Assembly (NCBI GenBank): GCA_963573385.1
Contig: CAUYLG010063070.1
Coordinates: forward strand, 1 to 64,000
From: Cacajao melanocephalus
Lineage: Eukaryota > Chordata > Mammalia > Primates > Pitheciidae
DNA: 64,000 nt
Direction of reading: 5' to 3'
In this document: in pieces, positions 48,481 to 60,055 of the stretch
Layout: the number at the start of each line of letters is the position of its first letter
Position numbering within the stretch: the stretch's first letter is position 1
Notes under the pieces: generated by a model
What the model saw: the letters and a program-made list of their open reading frames with translations, nothing else
Database searches by the model: none
What the model was told of the DNA's origin: nothing
Translations under genes and position numbers: made by a program

Positions 48481-49490
48481 TTCTTACTCTCCCAATCCCT
48501 ACCTTCCTAATGAAACTGGTTCATTGCATGACTGCCTTTCTTTGAGGCATACAATGCTGTATTTTCCAAGAAATAAGATAACAGGAGTCAGCCTATTACA
48601 TATTCTAGACATAAATTCTGAGCTGATTATTGTCAACGGAATTTGACCCTCATCAAGATTCTGGTAATAGACTCTTAATTTATGATGAAACTATATTCTT
48701 ACACAATTATTTTATGATGTATATCTTTTGAGCACTAAAGAGATTAATTCTAAAGTTTTCTGACTCTCAGTGCTTCACAATCATATTTATTTAGTTAAAC
48801 TTATGGAAAAAAATTTTAGAATTTTAGGATGGATAAATTTTTCTTTCTATTCTCATCTATCTATTTATAATCACCCTGCATATTTCTGAGGTTTTCCTTC
48901 ATTGCATACGTTCAGTAGAAACTCATACATATTTCACTTAATAGGATTAATTATCATCTTTCCACTAATTATAATTGTCTCCTCAATTGTATAAGTTGAC
49001 TTTGGCAATTTACACATACAGAATAATATTTTGTAGAATAATAGCACAGTGTACTGCAAAACAGAGTAAAGAGCATAGCATATGGGCATGAACACAGAAG
49101 AAAAAAATTCAGAGGTCTAATTTATTAAGCTTTTCTTATGTGTGTTGCTATATATCTAATTGCAAATTGTGCAGCTGAATATATTACACCCTCTGTATAT
49201 AGTAATAATCCCTTAATGCAAGCCTTATGACAGTAGGCATTTCTACTAAAAATTACTTCTAAAACATATAACTATTTCTCTCTTCTCTTAATAGATATTA
49301 GTATTCTAAGATCTTGTTAAATAGCTTATGCTTTAAAAGATAAATGCCCTCAAAATTGGTAATTTATATGCAAAACAAATGAAAAAGCCTTTCTTCAAAG
49401 CATCTACCCTTGAATGTACAAATTAAGGCTTTCTTCCTTTATGAAGCTGATTTTTTAACTGTTATTTATACCTAATGGTTAGTTTATATG
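48481..49490. other. Unique AT-rich DNA
   Basis: Nothing recognised. Confidence 0.5.
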
Positions 49491-50170
49491 TTACTACATT
49501 AAGAAGTCAGTGTTTTGAAGATACCATATGACACCAAAATGGCCATTTTTGAAATTATGGGATGCTTCATTGCAGAGTCAGACTCTAATCTGCAACCAAT
49601 TTGTGTCAGCTTTTTGCATAGAAAAGATCTCAAATCCTCTCTTAAACCAGGAATCAGCTGAAGGTTTGTCTTGGTTTCATGAGCCCAGCGCAATTAGGCG
49701 GCACGTGAATGTGGGCCACATGCGTTTATTGCTCTTCCTAGCATGTGTTTCTTTGATGTGTTAGGTCGGAAGGCTCACTCTTTGCTGGGCAGCCTTCCTC
49801 CTGGGTCTTTATACTGCTTAGCAGTTGAGTCCAGACTTTGAAACACAGCCTAATTTAGAGGCAGATGCTGCAGCTGCTGCTGTCATTTCAGATGATTTTT
49901 TTTTTTTTGCTTTGATGTCAGCTCAGAATCTTGGGTGTTGTATCAGTAAAGCAGTGTCTGCAATTCACAAAACAGAAAGCACACCATTTAAGCTTTTGTT
50001 TTAGCCTTTGAATAAAATTTCAACACCTTCTAAACTATCAAAAAATTGGAGTTGAGCAAAAATATATGGAATTATGTATATTATTAACTAGCAGGAAGAA
50101 ATGAATAAAGACTGTGTGGCTCTATGGGTTTTAATTTAATATCAGAATTGCTAATATCTGATAAACATTG
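49491..50170. promoter_or_regulatory. Candidate conserved non-coding segment
   Basis: Unique, repeat-free sequence with unusual composition. Five CpGs fall within 49689-49768 in an otherwise CpG-poor region. It includes a CACGTG E-box (49702-49707), and CAGCTG-type sites with a CTGCTG run follow near 49869-49885. No open frame looks coding. Regulatory function is inference from composition only. Confidence 0.2.
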
Positions 50171-50470
50171 ATAATAAAATATATAAAATTTAAATAAAGT
50201 GGTCTCTCATTTCTTCATCTTGTTCCCTTTCTCTCTGGTTAATGTGGCACAGAGTTTTTCTCTTCTAAATGTTTGTCTAATTTTTCTTTAAATCATTTTT
50301 ATATTTATAATTGTTATTTTGTGGTGAACTATGTGCTTTACCTTAGCAGGGAACTTACTAAATCCTCTGGGGACAGGACCAATAATGGGCCTGTTTATCT
50401 TCATTTTCATAACTGAAAACCCTAGGTATGAAAAACTATGTCTATTGGATTTATGAATTGGAAATAACTT
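50171..50470 (+). mobile_element. Possible L2 3' end
   Basis: 'cctctggggacaggaccaat' and 'tgggcctgtttatcttcatt' loosely resemble the L2 3' region ('agggcagggacttt', 'cttgttcac'). It is weak and may be unique sequence. Confidence 0.3.
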
Positions 50471-50734
50471 CAGCATCTCCAAATTGTCTGTTACTTGATG
50501 TGAAGAATAGTTTTAAGGAATAAAAGAATTGGAGACTTGAGAGTTAGTTGCTAGTGAACCTATAGGACTATATCAATAGATTTCTCTTTTCTTCAGCCAA
50601 TGCAAGACCAAAAACGTACGGCAGATTCCTTTCTGTGCTTTCCCTGTTGACAAGAAACATTTATCATCAATGGATATCAAAACAACAACTGCCTAGGTGT
50701 AGCAGTTTTGTTTCATTTTTTTTTTCTTTTTTAA

Positions 50735-50971
50735 AGGTTTGACATTGAGTACACATAGACACAAAGAAGGGACCAGCAGACACGGGGTACTTACTTGAGG
50801 GTTGAGGATGGGAGGTGGGGAAAGATGGAAAACCTCCTATTCAGTACCATGCTCACTACCTGGGTGACAAAATAATTTGTACACCAAACCCCAGCGATGT
50901 GCAATTTACCCATATAAAAGCCTGCACATGTACACCCTGAACTTAAAATAAAAGTTGGAAGAAATAAAAAT
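50735..50971 (+). mobile_element. L1 3'UTR end, primate type
   Basis: 'acctgggtgacaaaataatt', 'gtacaccaaaccccagcga', 'agcctgcacatgtacaccct' and 'gaacttaaaataaaagttgg' are the L1PA/L1PB 3'UTR end. It is 5'-truncated to about 235 bp. AGGTTTG occurs at both margins (50735-50741, 50972-50978) as a possible short target duplication. Confidence 0.9.
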
Positions 50972-51264
50972 AGGTTTGGAAGAAGTAAACTGCTACTGTC
51001 TGTAAGCAAGGAAAGAAAATACACAGATTCTTTAGTTTGATGTAATTTCACCTAATACAGGGAGAAACTAACAATGATAATAAAGTAAGTCTGAATTCTA
51101 GTTACCCAAACATATTTTTGTAAATATCATCTGTTTTTTTTCCCTTCTGTAGAAATGGTCATTATAGTATATTCTGGTAAGAATTCTTTCAGAATATGAG
51201 CATTATAAATTTTTTCTTTGTGGGCAAGAACATTAACTGCTGATGATAGCAAACCAGGTTTTTA

Positions 51265-51640
51265 AAAAATTGGTGAATATTTATTCTAGCTTCATTTTAA
51301 TATAAAATATTGGACATAACCTAAATGTTCTGAAAAGGAATGATTAAGTTAAATGTTGTATAGCCACTCAATGGAATACTATGTAGTCAATTAAAGCATT
51401 TATGAAGAGTTTTTACTAATGTTGCACGACTACATAGGAAAATATAACAAAGTTAGGTAAAATGAGGAAATAAATACACATGATCATAGTAGCTATCTGG
51501 TTAGTTGGAATATAGGGTTATTCTCATTTCTACTTTTCTATATATTCAAAAACATTTTATATTGAGCAATGATTTATAACTTTTTATAAAGTAATGTAAA
51601 ATTATTTTAAAACATCTATAAATGTTCTATTATATGCAAT
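51265..51640 (+). mobile_element. L1ME/HAL1-type 3' end
   Basis: 'ggacataacctaaatgttct', 'ccactcaatggaatactatg', 'cacatgatcatagtagctat' and 'ctacttttctatatattc' follow the 3' end of old L1ME/HAL1 elements. Confidence 0.82.
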
Positions 51641-52090
51641 GTACTACACTTGTATAAATGGAATTTGCTCAATAGCTGTGTTTTGTAATTAAAAAAAATT
51701 AAATTAAATTCCATTTAATTTATTAGAGTTAGTATGGACCTATGAGTTTATAATGTAGAAAGGGATTTTCTTTTACTTTTCCATTTTTTTATCACAGATT
51801 TTTAATTTTCTCATTTTACCTTGATTATGAAAAGTATGTCAGTACTGTATAAAATTATTATAATATGACTTCATTTTATTTTCTTATATTTTAAAAACTT
51901 TTTGGATTTTCTAAGTGTGACTAAATTTATACTGTAAATTTATATTATACTATAATAATAGCTATGAGTCCTTAAATTTCCTAAAAATGAAAAATTATTT
52001 TTAATAGCAGAAAATAGAAAATTATGGTTAAATAATGATACTGAATCTGGACTTCAGGCTAAATTTCAATATACTTAGACTGTCAATAAT

Positions 52091-52276
52091 AGCCAGTAAG
52101 CACATGTGGCTAGTTAAATTTAAATTAATTAAAATAACATAACATTTAAAATTCAATTCTTCAGTCACAGCCTCATTTCAAGTGCTAATAGCCACTTGAG
52201 GTTAGTGACTATGGTATTGGACAATACAGATACAAAGTATTTTCACCATGACAAAATGTTCCATTGGAAAGCATTG
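52091..52276. mobile_element. hAT-like DNA transposon, partial
   Basis: Same family as 4421-4793/11348-11512: 'gcacatgtggctagttaaat', 'tcacagcctcatttcaagtg', 'gtgactatggtattggac', closing 'ccattggaaagcattg', the complement-like end of CAGTGCTGTCCAATAG. The left part is missing. Confidence 0.78.
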
Positions 52277-53149
52277 ATATAGACAATATTCTGAATAATT
52301 AGTACCCTGCTCCTAATTTTATCTTTCATAGCATGTTCATAGAAGGAAACTTTAAGATGATTATCTCAACATTAGTTTAAAATTTTGCTGTTACATGGAC
52401 ATTTTTAAGAGAAAGAGAGAGACTTTCTCAGCATGTTTTATTTGCCATGTGTGTTTATGTGACGAAAGAAAGTCGTATGATTGAACAATAGCCTGTATTA
52501 AAATAAAATTCATCTTTCATACCTTTGTTCTTATAATATTTGCTTTTTTAAAATCCAGATGTTTCTTTCTTTCTTCCTTTTTAATTTTTTTCTTTTTTTA
52601 GTTTAACATAAGCAATAGGACATAAAGCCCTATGCAAATAGAAAGTGTGGGAAAAACCTGGATGCAACCAACCAGTTAAAATGAAAGGTGAAAAGAAGGG
52701 GTTCTGTAATCAGGAGAGGATAAGAGAGAAGATAAATCCAACTATAAAAATATTGCTTTAAATAGAAGTAAAAATAAAAATAAATAAAACAATGGCTGAA
52801 ATATTCCAACTATCTTTTAGGTTACTATGTGTAATCTTTTGCAGCACACTAGAAATCTTCTCCTAGAGAGTAAGTAACTATGCTGAGTATTGCACAGATA
52901 GTAAAATTTAAGATCAAAGGAGAGATCAGAGTCATATTTTTAAAAAGAATACTTTCCTTTAAATTATAGATATAATAACTTTCAATACAATAATTGCAGG
53001 AAATATAGAAAAACATAAAAATAGAAGCAAAAAGCCTTTGTTATATTTTTGCCTAGTTATTTTATTGCATAATTAATATATATTTCATAGAAAACTTTTA
53101 CTCTAAAAAATTTTCACATAACATATCAAAGCACTTAACAAAATAATTC
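52277..53149. other. Unique AT-rich DNA with a short TTTC run
   Basis: A pyrimidine run ('gtttctttctttcttcc', 52560-52579) is the only simple feature. Positions 52950-53030 may be old L1 but are unclear. Confidence 0.45.
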
Positions 53150-53480
53150 AAAGCCTTTCATACAATATAATTCTAATTATTTCACTTAAATATGGAATTT
53201 ACTTAACTGGTTTATCACTTCAGAATGTTTAGGTTATTTTGAATTTTCTTATTTAAATAATTCTACCATAAACTTTTTCTTGCATGAATTCTTGTATACA
53301 TATATCATTGTGTTCTTAGCATAGATTTCCAAAATTAAAATTGCTACATTATGGACTGCAAATTTGAAAGACTTTTGCTTTTGATTAATAAATCTCCTTA
53401 TAAATTTGTGGAGATAATGTACATTGCCACTAGCAGCGAATATGAATACCTGTTTTTCCTAATATACCACTGCTGGAATA
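53150..53480 (-). mobile_element. Old L1 (L1MC/L1MD-like) ORF2 end
   Basis: 'ttctaccataaactttttct', 'ttcttagcatagatttccaa', 'aaattgctacattatggact' and 'gtacattgccactagcagcg' correspond in order to the reverse strand of the L1 ORF2 C-terminal region ('cctagaagtggaattgctgg', 'acactcccaccagcagtg'). Confidence 0.72.
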
Positions 53481-53544
53481 GCAAATAAAGGAGTAGTATT
53501 ATTAAAGTTGAAAATTATCGAGAATAATTTTGTATTCACAAAAT

Positions 53545-53593
53545 TTGCAGTTGTCTATAAATTTTATAGTGCATTTATTAAGTAGCTAGTATG
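53545..53593 (+). repeat. Dispersed 49-bp direct repeat, copy 1
   Basis: It matches 54208-54256 at 46 of 49 positions. Copy 2 continues into MIR-like sequence, whereas copy 1 does not, so copy 1 looks like the derived one. Its right end overlaps the start of a 26-bp tandem duplication. Confidence 0.93.
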
Positions 53594-53594
53594 A

Positions 53595-53646
53595 TAATAA
53601 ACTTCAAATATACTACTTTTTAATAAACTTCAAATATACTACATTT
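53595..53646 (+). repeat. 26-bp tandem duplication
   Basis: TAATAAACTTCAAATATACTAC is present at 53595-53616 and exactly again at 53621-53642, each followed by a T-run. Confidence 0.95.
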
Positions 53647-54207
53647 TAAAGCAGGACAAAGTGTCATATGTTAAATTTCATTTATTCAAAGAATAAGATA
53701 TTATAAACTAGCATATAGAAATAGAAATAATTTTATTTTAATACATTAATTCAAATTTCTTTAAACAGTGTTTACAGAAATAATAGCATTGTTATATAAC
53801 ATTAACTCAGATATATTAATATTAGAGACAAAATAATAAGTATATATAAAATTATATTTATTCCGTTAGAGTACATGCTACATTTAGCTTTTATTATATT
53901 GATCTTGAGTTTTAAAAAAGTGAAATATAACAATTTGAAGCTATAGAAAAATTTTCAAACATTTTAAAGAAAATAAAGAAAAATAATTGATAAGTAGATC
54001 TGATGTATTCATTATTATCCAAATTGTCTTTTTCAGTGAATTTACCCAATTAAGGGTAAAAAGCATATTATAGAAAACATAACTGGATAAAATTCCATTA
54101 TACTATTAAAATTCTTCCAAAGTAGCTTATGATGAGTCTCAAAGAAAAGAAAAAATAATGAGTAAAATAAAATTGTAGTAAAAACTACAAAACTTTTTCA
54201 CCGTGCT

Positions 54208-54256
54208 TTGCAATTGTCTATAAATTTTATAGAGCATTTATTAAGTAGCTAATATG
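54208..54256 (+). repeat. Dispersed 49-bp direct repeat, copy 2
   Basis: Partner of 53545-53593, 663 bp away, differing at three bases. It leads into the MIR-like sequence at 54232-54375. Confidence 0.93.
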
Positions 54257-54375
54257 TGGCAAACCTTAGGTTAGGCTCAAGGTCATTTGGTAAATAAGCA
54301 TAACAGCTGAGGTTTGTTGGTAAATAAGCATAAGAGCTGAGGTTTGAACTAGTCCAAGCCCATATTAAACTATTT
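54232..54375 (-). mobile_element. MIR carrying a 30-bp tandem duplication
   Basis: 'catttattaagtagctaata' and 'tgtggcaaaccttaggt', then 'aaggtcatttgg' and 'agctgaggtttgaac', fit the reverse strand of MIR with an internal deletion. Positions 54287-54316 and 54317-54346 are a tandem pair of 30 bp identical at 29 of 30 positions, an event after MIR insertion. Confidence 0.7.
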
Positions 54376-54953
54376 CTGACACACTGTGAGTTTGCATAGT
54401 GTTGTCATTACTGGAATTCATGCTTGACAGTGATGCTTCAAAGAAGTAAGGTTTTGACTTCAAAAAGCTTGAAAATTGTTTATATATTGTAGTGATATAA
54501 CAATATATACACAAGTTCTATGCTTGTATAATGATTATACAATAGTCTTGAGGTAGTTGACTGTCTGTGAGGGGTCTCTCTGGCTCATAAAGTCATCCAA
54601 GGAACCATGTTTCTTCCATATTGATGTTTTGCCATCTTCTAGGGTATTTCCCTGTTCTCTATGGTCAATGCTGACTCTTGAGTGGCACATCTTCTTTTTA
54701 GCCTAGGAGAGGAGCCACACCCAAGTGTTTTAATGATGGGCCCATAAGTTGCATATATCACTTCTACTCACATCTGTTTACTAAGCACTTAGACACCCCT
54801 AGCTGCAAAAAAATCTTAGGAACATAGTCTTCACCCAGTTGGTCATGTGAGAACCCAACCACCAGAAATAGAAGTCCAAATACTTCTTCCCACTGCATCC
54901 TGGGCTACTGTTTAGGTCCACCATGCACTGGTTCCTAATTTGTCTGAATCCGG
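54376..54953. other. Unassigned, probably old dispersed element
   Basis: Positions 54560-54950 are less AT-rich ('gttttgccatcttctagggt', 'aagttgcatatatcacttct', 'gacacccctagctgcaaa') and have the feel of an ancient dispersed repeat. I cannot name it. No gene evident. Confidence 0.4.
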
Positions 54954-55440
54954 TGAGACAGGACACACTCACACACAGGTTAGGCGAGGTGACTTTATTA
55001 TTTATAGAGAGTCAGCAAGGAACAGAAGGTCTCAGATCCATTGTGAGCCAGTCCCTCAAGGCCCAAGAAAATTACCCAAGATGGATGAAGTTTGTTGCAT
55101 GCCCCACTCACACCACCTCAGAAGTAATGAGACTCATTGGGCAGAGCTTTGAAGGACATCCTGCTTTCACAGAAGAAAAGAGCAAACAAAGCCTGGGCTG
55201 TCACTCGCAGTTCCTTCCTCACTCAAGATGTAACATTCCCTAGGAAGAACGAGAACACTGCCTGGGCTGTTTCAGGTTGTTTCTCCCTATCTCAGGATCA
55301 TGCATTTCCAGCACATTCCACAGCTATTCTTGAAAACTACAAGCAAGAGGTGGAGGGGTTAGGAAAGAGCTGGGCCAGTCCAAAGCCACTGGAGAACTGT
55401 ACTACATCATGTTTCCACTTAAAACTTAGTATTGTGTCCA
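54954..55440 (-). mobile_element. Probable solo LTR, reverse strand
   Basis: The block has TG...CA ends (TGAGACAGG ... TGTGTCCA). On the minus strand it carries 'tataaataataaagtcacc' near its 3' end, a combined TATA/AATAAA arrangement typical of ERV1-like LTRs. Composition is GC-richer than the surroundings. No clear target duplication was found, and the family is not named. Frames of 105-106 codons across it have no protein identity. Confidence 0.5.
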
Positions 55441-55639
55441 TTATTCAATTATGAAAAAAAATGAAGAAAAGAATGGATAGTGGAGGGGGGCATTTCATAA
55501 TTAACTAAACCTATTACTGATTCCTCATTTTCCCAATGTTAATATTTAGTTTAACCAAATTGGGTTTGATAAGTTTCGTATTTTTCCCTGTTATGTTGGA
55601 ACTTGCTGCTTGTGTAATCATAACTTTTTTCCTCCTAAA

Positions 55640-55785
55640 AGCTGGAGATGACTATAGAGGTAATCTCTGATTCTTACATTTAATTAATGAGGAAATTAAG
55701 CTTACAGAAGAGTGCTGCTTAGCCCAGATTACTTCTGCTAATGATAGAGCAGAGCCATCAATTTAGACCCTGTTTTTAAAAGTAG
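55640..55785 (-). mobile_element. MIR, diverged
   Basis: 'taatgaggaaattaagctta', 'gaagagtgctgcttagccca' and 'tgatagagcagagccatcaa' match the MIR core on the reverse strand in order. Confidence 0.65.
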
Positions 55786-55987
55786 TATAAAATATGAAGT
55801 CATAAAAAGATGCATTCATACCTTAATTTTTTTTTCATTTAATCCTAAAACATTGTGGAAACACAGATGTTTCTGTTTATAGAGTGGATATGCTGATTGG
55901 AGGTCCCTAACATCCTTCTCGAATAAATCTCAACCCATCTGAATCATCTATAATTTCTTGTTTCAGTTGTTTGAATAGCAGCTGTAA

Positions 55988-56682
55988 TTAAAAAAACACA
56001 CTTTTTTCTTTTTATGCTTTAAATTATGGAGTACATGTGCAGATTGTGCAGGATTGTTACATTAGGCGTATACATACTACGGTGGTTTGCTGCCTCCATC
56101 CCCCCTTCATCTACATTAGGTATTTCTCCTAATGTTATTCCTCCCCAATCCTCCAACCCACTGCTGTCTCCCCCAGCACCCCTACCCCCAACAGGCCCCA
56201 GTGTGTGATGTTACCCTCCCTGTGTCCTCGTGTTCTTATTGTTCAGCACCTACTTATGAGTGAGAACATGTGGTGTTTGGTTTTCTGTTCTTGTGTCAGT
56301 TTGCTGAGAAAGATGGTTTCCAGATTCATCCATGTCCCTGCAAAGGACATAAACTCATATTTTTATGGCTACATAGTGTTCCATGGTGTATATGTGCCAC
56401 ATTTTCTTTATCTAGTCTATCATTGATGGGCATTTGAGTTGGCTCCAAGTCTTTGCTATTGTAAACAGTGCCACAATGAACATACGGGTGCATGTGTCTT
56501 TATAAGAGAACAATTTATAATCCTTTGAGTATATACCCAGTAATGGGATTGCTGGGTCAAATGGTTTTCTATTTCTAGATCCTTGAGGAATTGCCACACT
56601 GTCTTCCACAATGGTTGAACTAATTTACACTCCCACTAACAGTGTAAAAGTGTTCCTATTTCTCCACATCCTCTCCAGCATC
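55988..56682 (-). mobile_element. L1PA/PB-type 3' part of a 5'-inverted L1
   Basis: Reverse-strand 3'UTR and ORF2 C-terminus ('gtacatgtgcagattgtgca', 'gtgagaacatgtggtgtttg', 'atgggattgctgggtcaaat', 'ctccacatcctctccagcat'). It stops at the point where the complementary upstream part begins in the opposite direction. A partial ORF2 frame (56412-56609) remains. The left flank has a TTAAAAAAACACAC-T(n) motif echoed at 57021-57036 as an imperfect target duplication. Confidence 0.92.
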
Positions 56683-57036
56683 TAGGCAAATGGGACATAA
56701 TAAAGAGCTTCTGCACAGCAAAAGAAACTACCATTAGAGTCAACCAGCAACCAAGAGAATGGGGAAAAAATTTTGCAAGCTACCCATCTGACAAAGGGCT
56801 AATATCCAGAATCTACAAATAACTAAAACAAATTTACAAGAACAAAAAACCAAAGAACCCCATCAGAAGTGGGCAAAGGATATGAACAGACACTTTTCAA
56901 AAGAAGACATTTATGTGGCCAACAAACATATGAAAAAATGTTCATTACCACTGGTCATTAGAGATATGCAAATCAAAACCACATTGAGATACCATCTCAT
57001 GCCAGTTAGAATGTCGATCATTAAAAAACACTTTTT
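56683..57036 (+). mobile_element. Inverted 5' part of the same L1
   Basis: Plus-strand ORF2 sequence ('agcttctgcacagcaaaaga', 'tctgacaaagggctaatatc', 'tgagataccatctcatgcca') that in an intact L1 lies just upstream of the 55988-56682 part. Only some 15-20 bp appear missing at the junction. This is the arrangement made by twin priming during L1 insertion. Confidence 0.9.
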
Positions 57037-58059
57037 AAGAAATCTGAGTTCAGGGTTTCTCTGGGACTAGAAAGCTAAGTTTTTCTAATGTTACATGGTA
57101 TCTCGAATATGTCTAAATCCACAACACTTTTTTTAAAGGCTTTGGCCTATAGTTGTTTCAAGATATTCAACGCTCATGGAAACAGAAATTGTCTTTCTTC
57201 ACTCATAGTCCACTGGGTTATGAAATATTTAGTTACTGTATATAAATTCAGTAACAAGCCCATTTGAAATAAATACTGTCGGTTCAAACATAACTGACTT
57301 CTATTAAACACCACGCAACCAATGAAGCAGATATAGGAGGGTGGGCTAAAGAGTTGATGACAAGCTCAGTGCTCTGTGTGTTGTGTGTGTCAATAAGTAC
57401 ATTATACAAGGGGAATGGAGAGCTTTTAAGAGAGCTTCTTCAGCACTAAATATGAAATCAAAATTAATCCTTGTCTGAGCACTCATATTTTAAAGATTAC
57501 CATTCCTCCCCTTTGTTTTTATATCATTATTATCATATTCACCACTATTAAAATCTGAGATCCAAATATAGGGAATATTGTGTAAGAAATTGTCGAATTC
57601 CAGAATGTAAAGATATGATCCCTAACCTCATGAGACTTGAAATACTGCATAATAGGGAATCAAGAACATCAAAGGAAGAGTTTTGAAAGTCCGAAAGGAA
57701 ATCAAGGAGAATTGGTGGTTTAGGCAAAGATTTTCCATACCTTTTTATATTCTTCCATACCTTCTAAGAAAAGCTAATATGCTAATTTTATTAAAAATGC
57801 CAACTTTTACATAATGCTGTTAATTCCCTATATCAACAAAGTGACCAAATCCATGTATGTACTAACCACATGTTCAAATCGTATAATTTTCAAACAAATT
57901 TTTATTAATTTATCTGATCTTCACAGCATTAGAAGCAGTTTAAATGTTCAACAATGTGTCTTTAAGACATTGAGACTATCTCCTTCAAGTATCTTGCATA
58001 GAAGCAAGTAGACTTGGTTAGTAAATATCATCATAAAGCAGAATTTGTGGAGTCTAAAG
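57037..58059. other. Unique DNA
   Basis: Nothing recognised. A short TGTG run lies at 57376-57390. Confidence 0.5.
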
Positions 58060-58385
58060 ATGCAAATATATCTCAAAAACCTTAGTCTTATGATTAAGTT
58101 AAATCATTATATTAACATTTAAGATAAATGGACATACACATAGCATGGACTATTATGCAGTCACTAAAATGCTTTTATGAAAGATTTTGAAAATAATATT
58201 GAATACTTATGGGTTTAGTTTTTGTTGTGAAACTATGAAACGAAATGAATAATAAAGCATAATTGTGGCTATGTAAAAAGAGTCATATAAAATGCTGAGA
58301 GGACATATATTGTAGAGATTATTGGTGATTTACATTTTTCATTTATACCTGTAACCAGTAAAAATAAAGATTATTTTAAACAAGT
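58060..58385 (+). mobile_element. L1ME-type 3' end
   Basis: 'agcatggactattatgcagt', 'cactaaaatgcttttatgaa' and 'ttattggtgatttacatttt' follow the L1ME 3' end consensus in order. Confidence 0.75.
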
Positions 58386-59689
58386 ATTACATGGATTTCA
58401 GTTTCTCATATTCTACTGTTTAGCAGATGTTGTGTTTTAAAATCTCCCCCACAACTATTCAAAATCACGTAATATTTAATTGTTCTCAAATCTTGGTGAG
58501 GATGAATTTCAGGCTTCAGTAGCCATAGATTGTGGGTGATTCACCTATCAAAAAAAAGAACAAGGTATTGGCATTTTCAGCTCCTCATGTCCCATTTACT
58601 TGCTTGTGCTAAATTTATGTACTGTAGAAGGTAATGTAGCCAATAAAATTTTCTCTAAGAAAGAGTAACATTAGCAAATTAAAACAAAATGAAAGCTATT
58701 TTTATATACAGATAATATGACAAAGTTTTCTTTATGAAATATATTTTTCAAATACACGATAATAAATGAAAACTTGACTACATGACAATTATAGACTTAG
58801 TACATTCCAGATTACCAAAATCCATTTAAAGGTTAAATAATATTTTGATATTTGAGTTTGCCAGGGAATTCTGTAGTAAAGGTAATGAATTTCATAAAAA
58901 TTGATAAGAGAAAAATGTAACGAGTAATGGATTGCTGAAGTGTTGAGTAGATAAGCAAAAAATAAGAAATTACTATCACCAATTTGTTTATTGCATACTG
59001 TGTAGTTTCTGTGCCTTACCTGTATCCTTCTTGCCTGACTTTTGTTAGAAAAGGTCACATTTTCAGTAATTGGCTGAAAGTATAATTAAAGCTAATTATC
59101 AACTAATGCAAGGGAGACTGCACAATTATACAAATGATTTTTACAGTGATAAACTATAGCAGAAAGAGTGCTACAGTTCCTAATTTTTTTCTATAAACCT
59201 TGTTTAAATTGCTTACATGAGATAAAATCAAGAACAGGTATGAAATTATGCATATATTTGAAAATATGTTTTTAAAATTATTTTTCTCTTCAATTAACCC
59301 AGCCAATCTATATCTACCAAATTTAAAAGAACCATGAAATTCATTTTACAAATAATACCAGAGAAAACATAGCTTTTTGTAAGTAAATAAACTACACAGA
59401 ATAGTAAAGTCACATTTATTTTCAAATCTTATGTCTAAAACCTTTATGGTTTCCAAATTTTAAAATCTTTATTGCAATGCTAATTGAGTTGTACTACAAA
59501 ACGAAAATAATTATGATTATGTAGAGAAAATTGGTTAATATACATGAATTTGTAGTATGCTATTTTTTCATTTACTTAGATTCTTCACAATCTTATATGC
59601 ACATATGTATCTAAAATAATGCTATCCCTAATCAAAATGGTTTTCTTGGAAGAAACGTATATATTCATTTTCTAGGGTTCCAACAGACC
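58386..59689. other. Unique AT-rich DNA
   Basis: Nothing recognised. The 89-codon minus frame (58789-59058) has no known domain. Confidence 0.5.
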
Positions 59690-60015
59690 TCAAGCATGGA
59701 CTTTTTCCATTGCAAATTTCTACCAACCACATCATCTCCCAAATAAAGAAAATAGAATAAAGAGAAAGTTCTCAGGCCACATATGTCAATTTAATTGATG
59801 GTCTTCATGGGGTGGATACATATGCTGTCAGAAATGTTTGTTATAGACATTTGCAGGAGAAAAAAATCAAACCTGGTCTGTTTTAGAATCCATGTATTTC
59901 CTTCAAGTCTTAGCACAAGCTACTCCATTTTGGTTAGGTTTGGTTAGTTAGAGCCTAGTGCATAAGCTTAGTACAAACAATGGCCTCCAAGAATTTTGTT
60001 TAAAAAATTCCTTCT

Positions 60016-60055
60016 TTTTGGTCAGGTTCTCACTTAAGTGAGAGTGTGACCAAAA
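60016..60055. repeat. 40-bp quasi-palindrome
   Basis: Outer arms TTTTGGTCA (60016-60024) and TGACCAAAA (60047-60055) pair perfectly. The inner 16 bp TCTCACTTAAGTGAGA (60028-60043) is a perfect palindrome. The only mismatch is a 3-bp internal bulge (60025-60027 against 60044-60046). So 17 of 20 base pairs form with no loop. Confidence 0.95.

Noticed and set aside
54923..55454. 106- and 105-codon plus-strand frames
   Set aside because: They overlap each other and lie antisense to a probable LTR, with no domain or start context of note.
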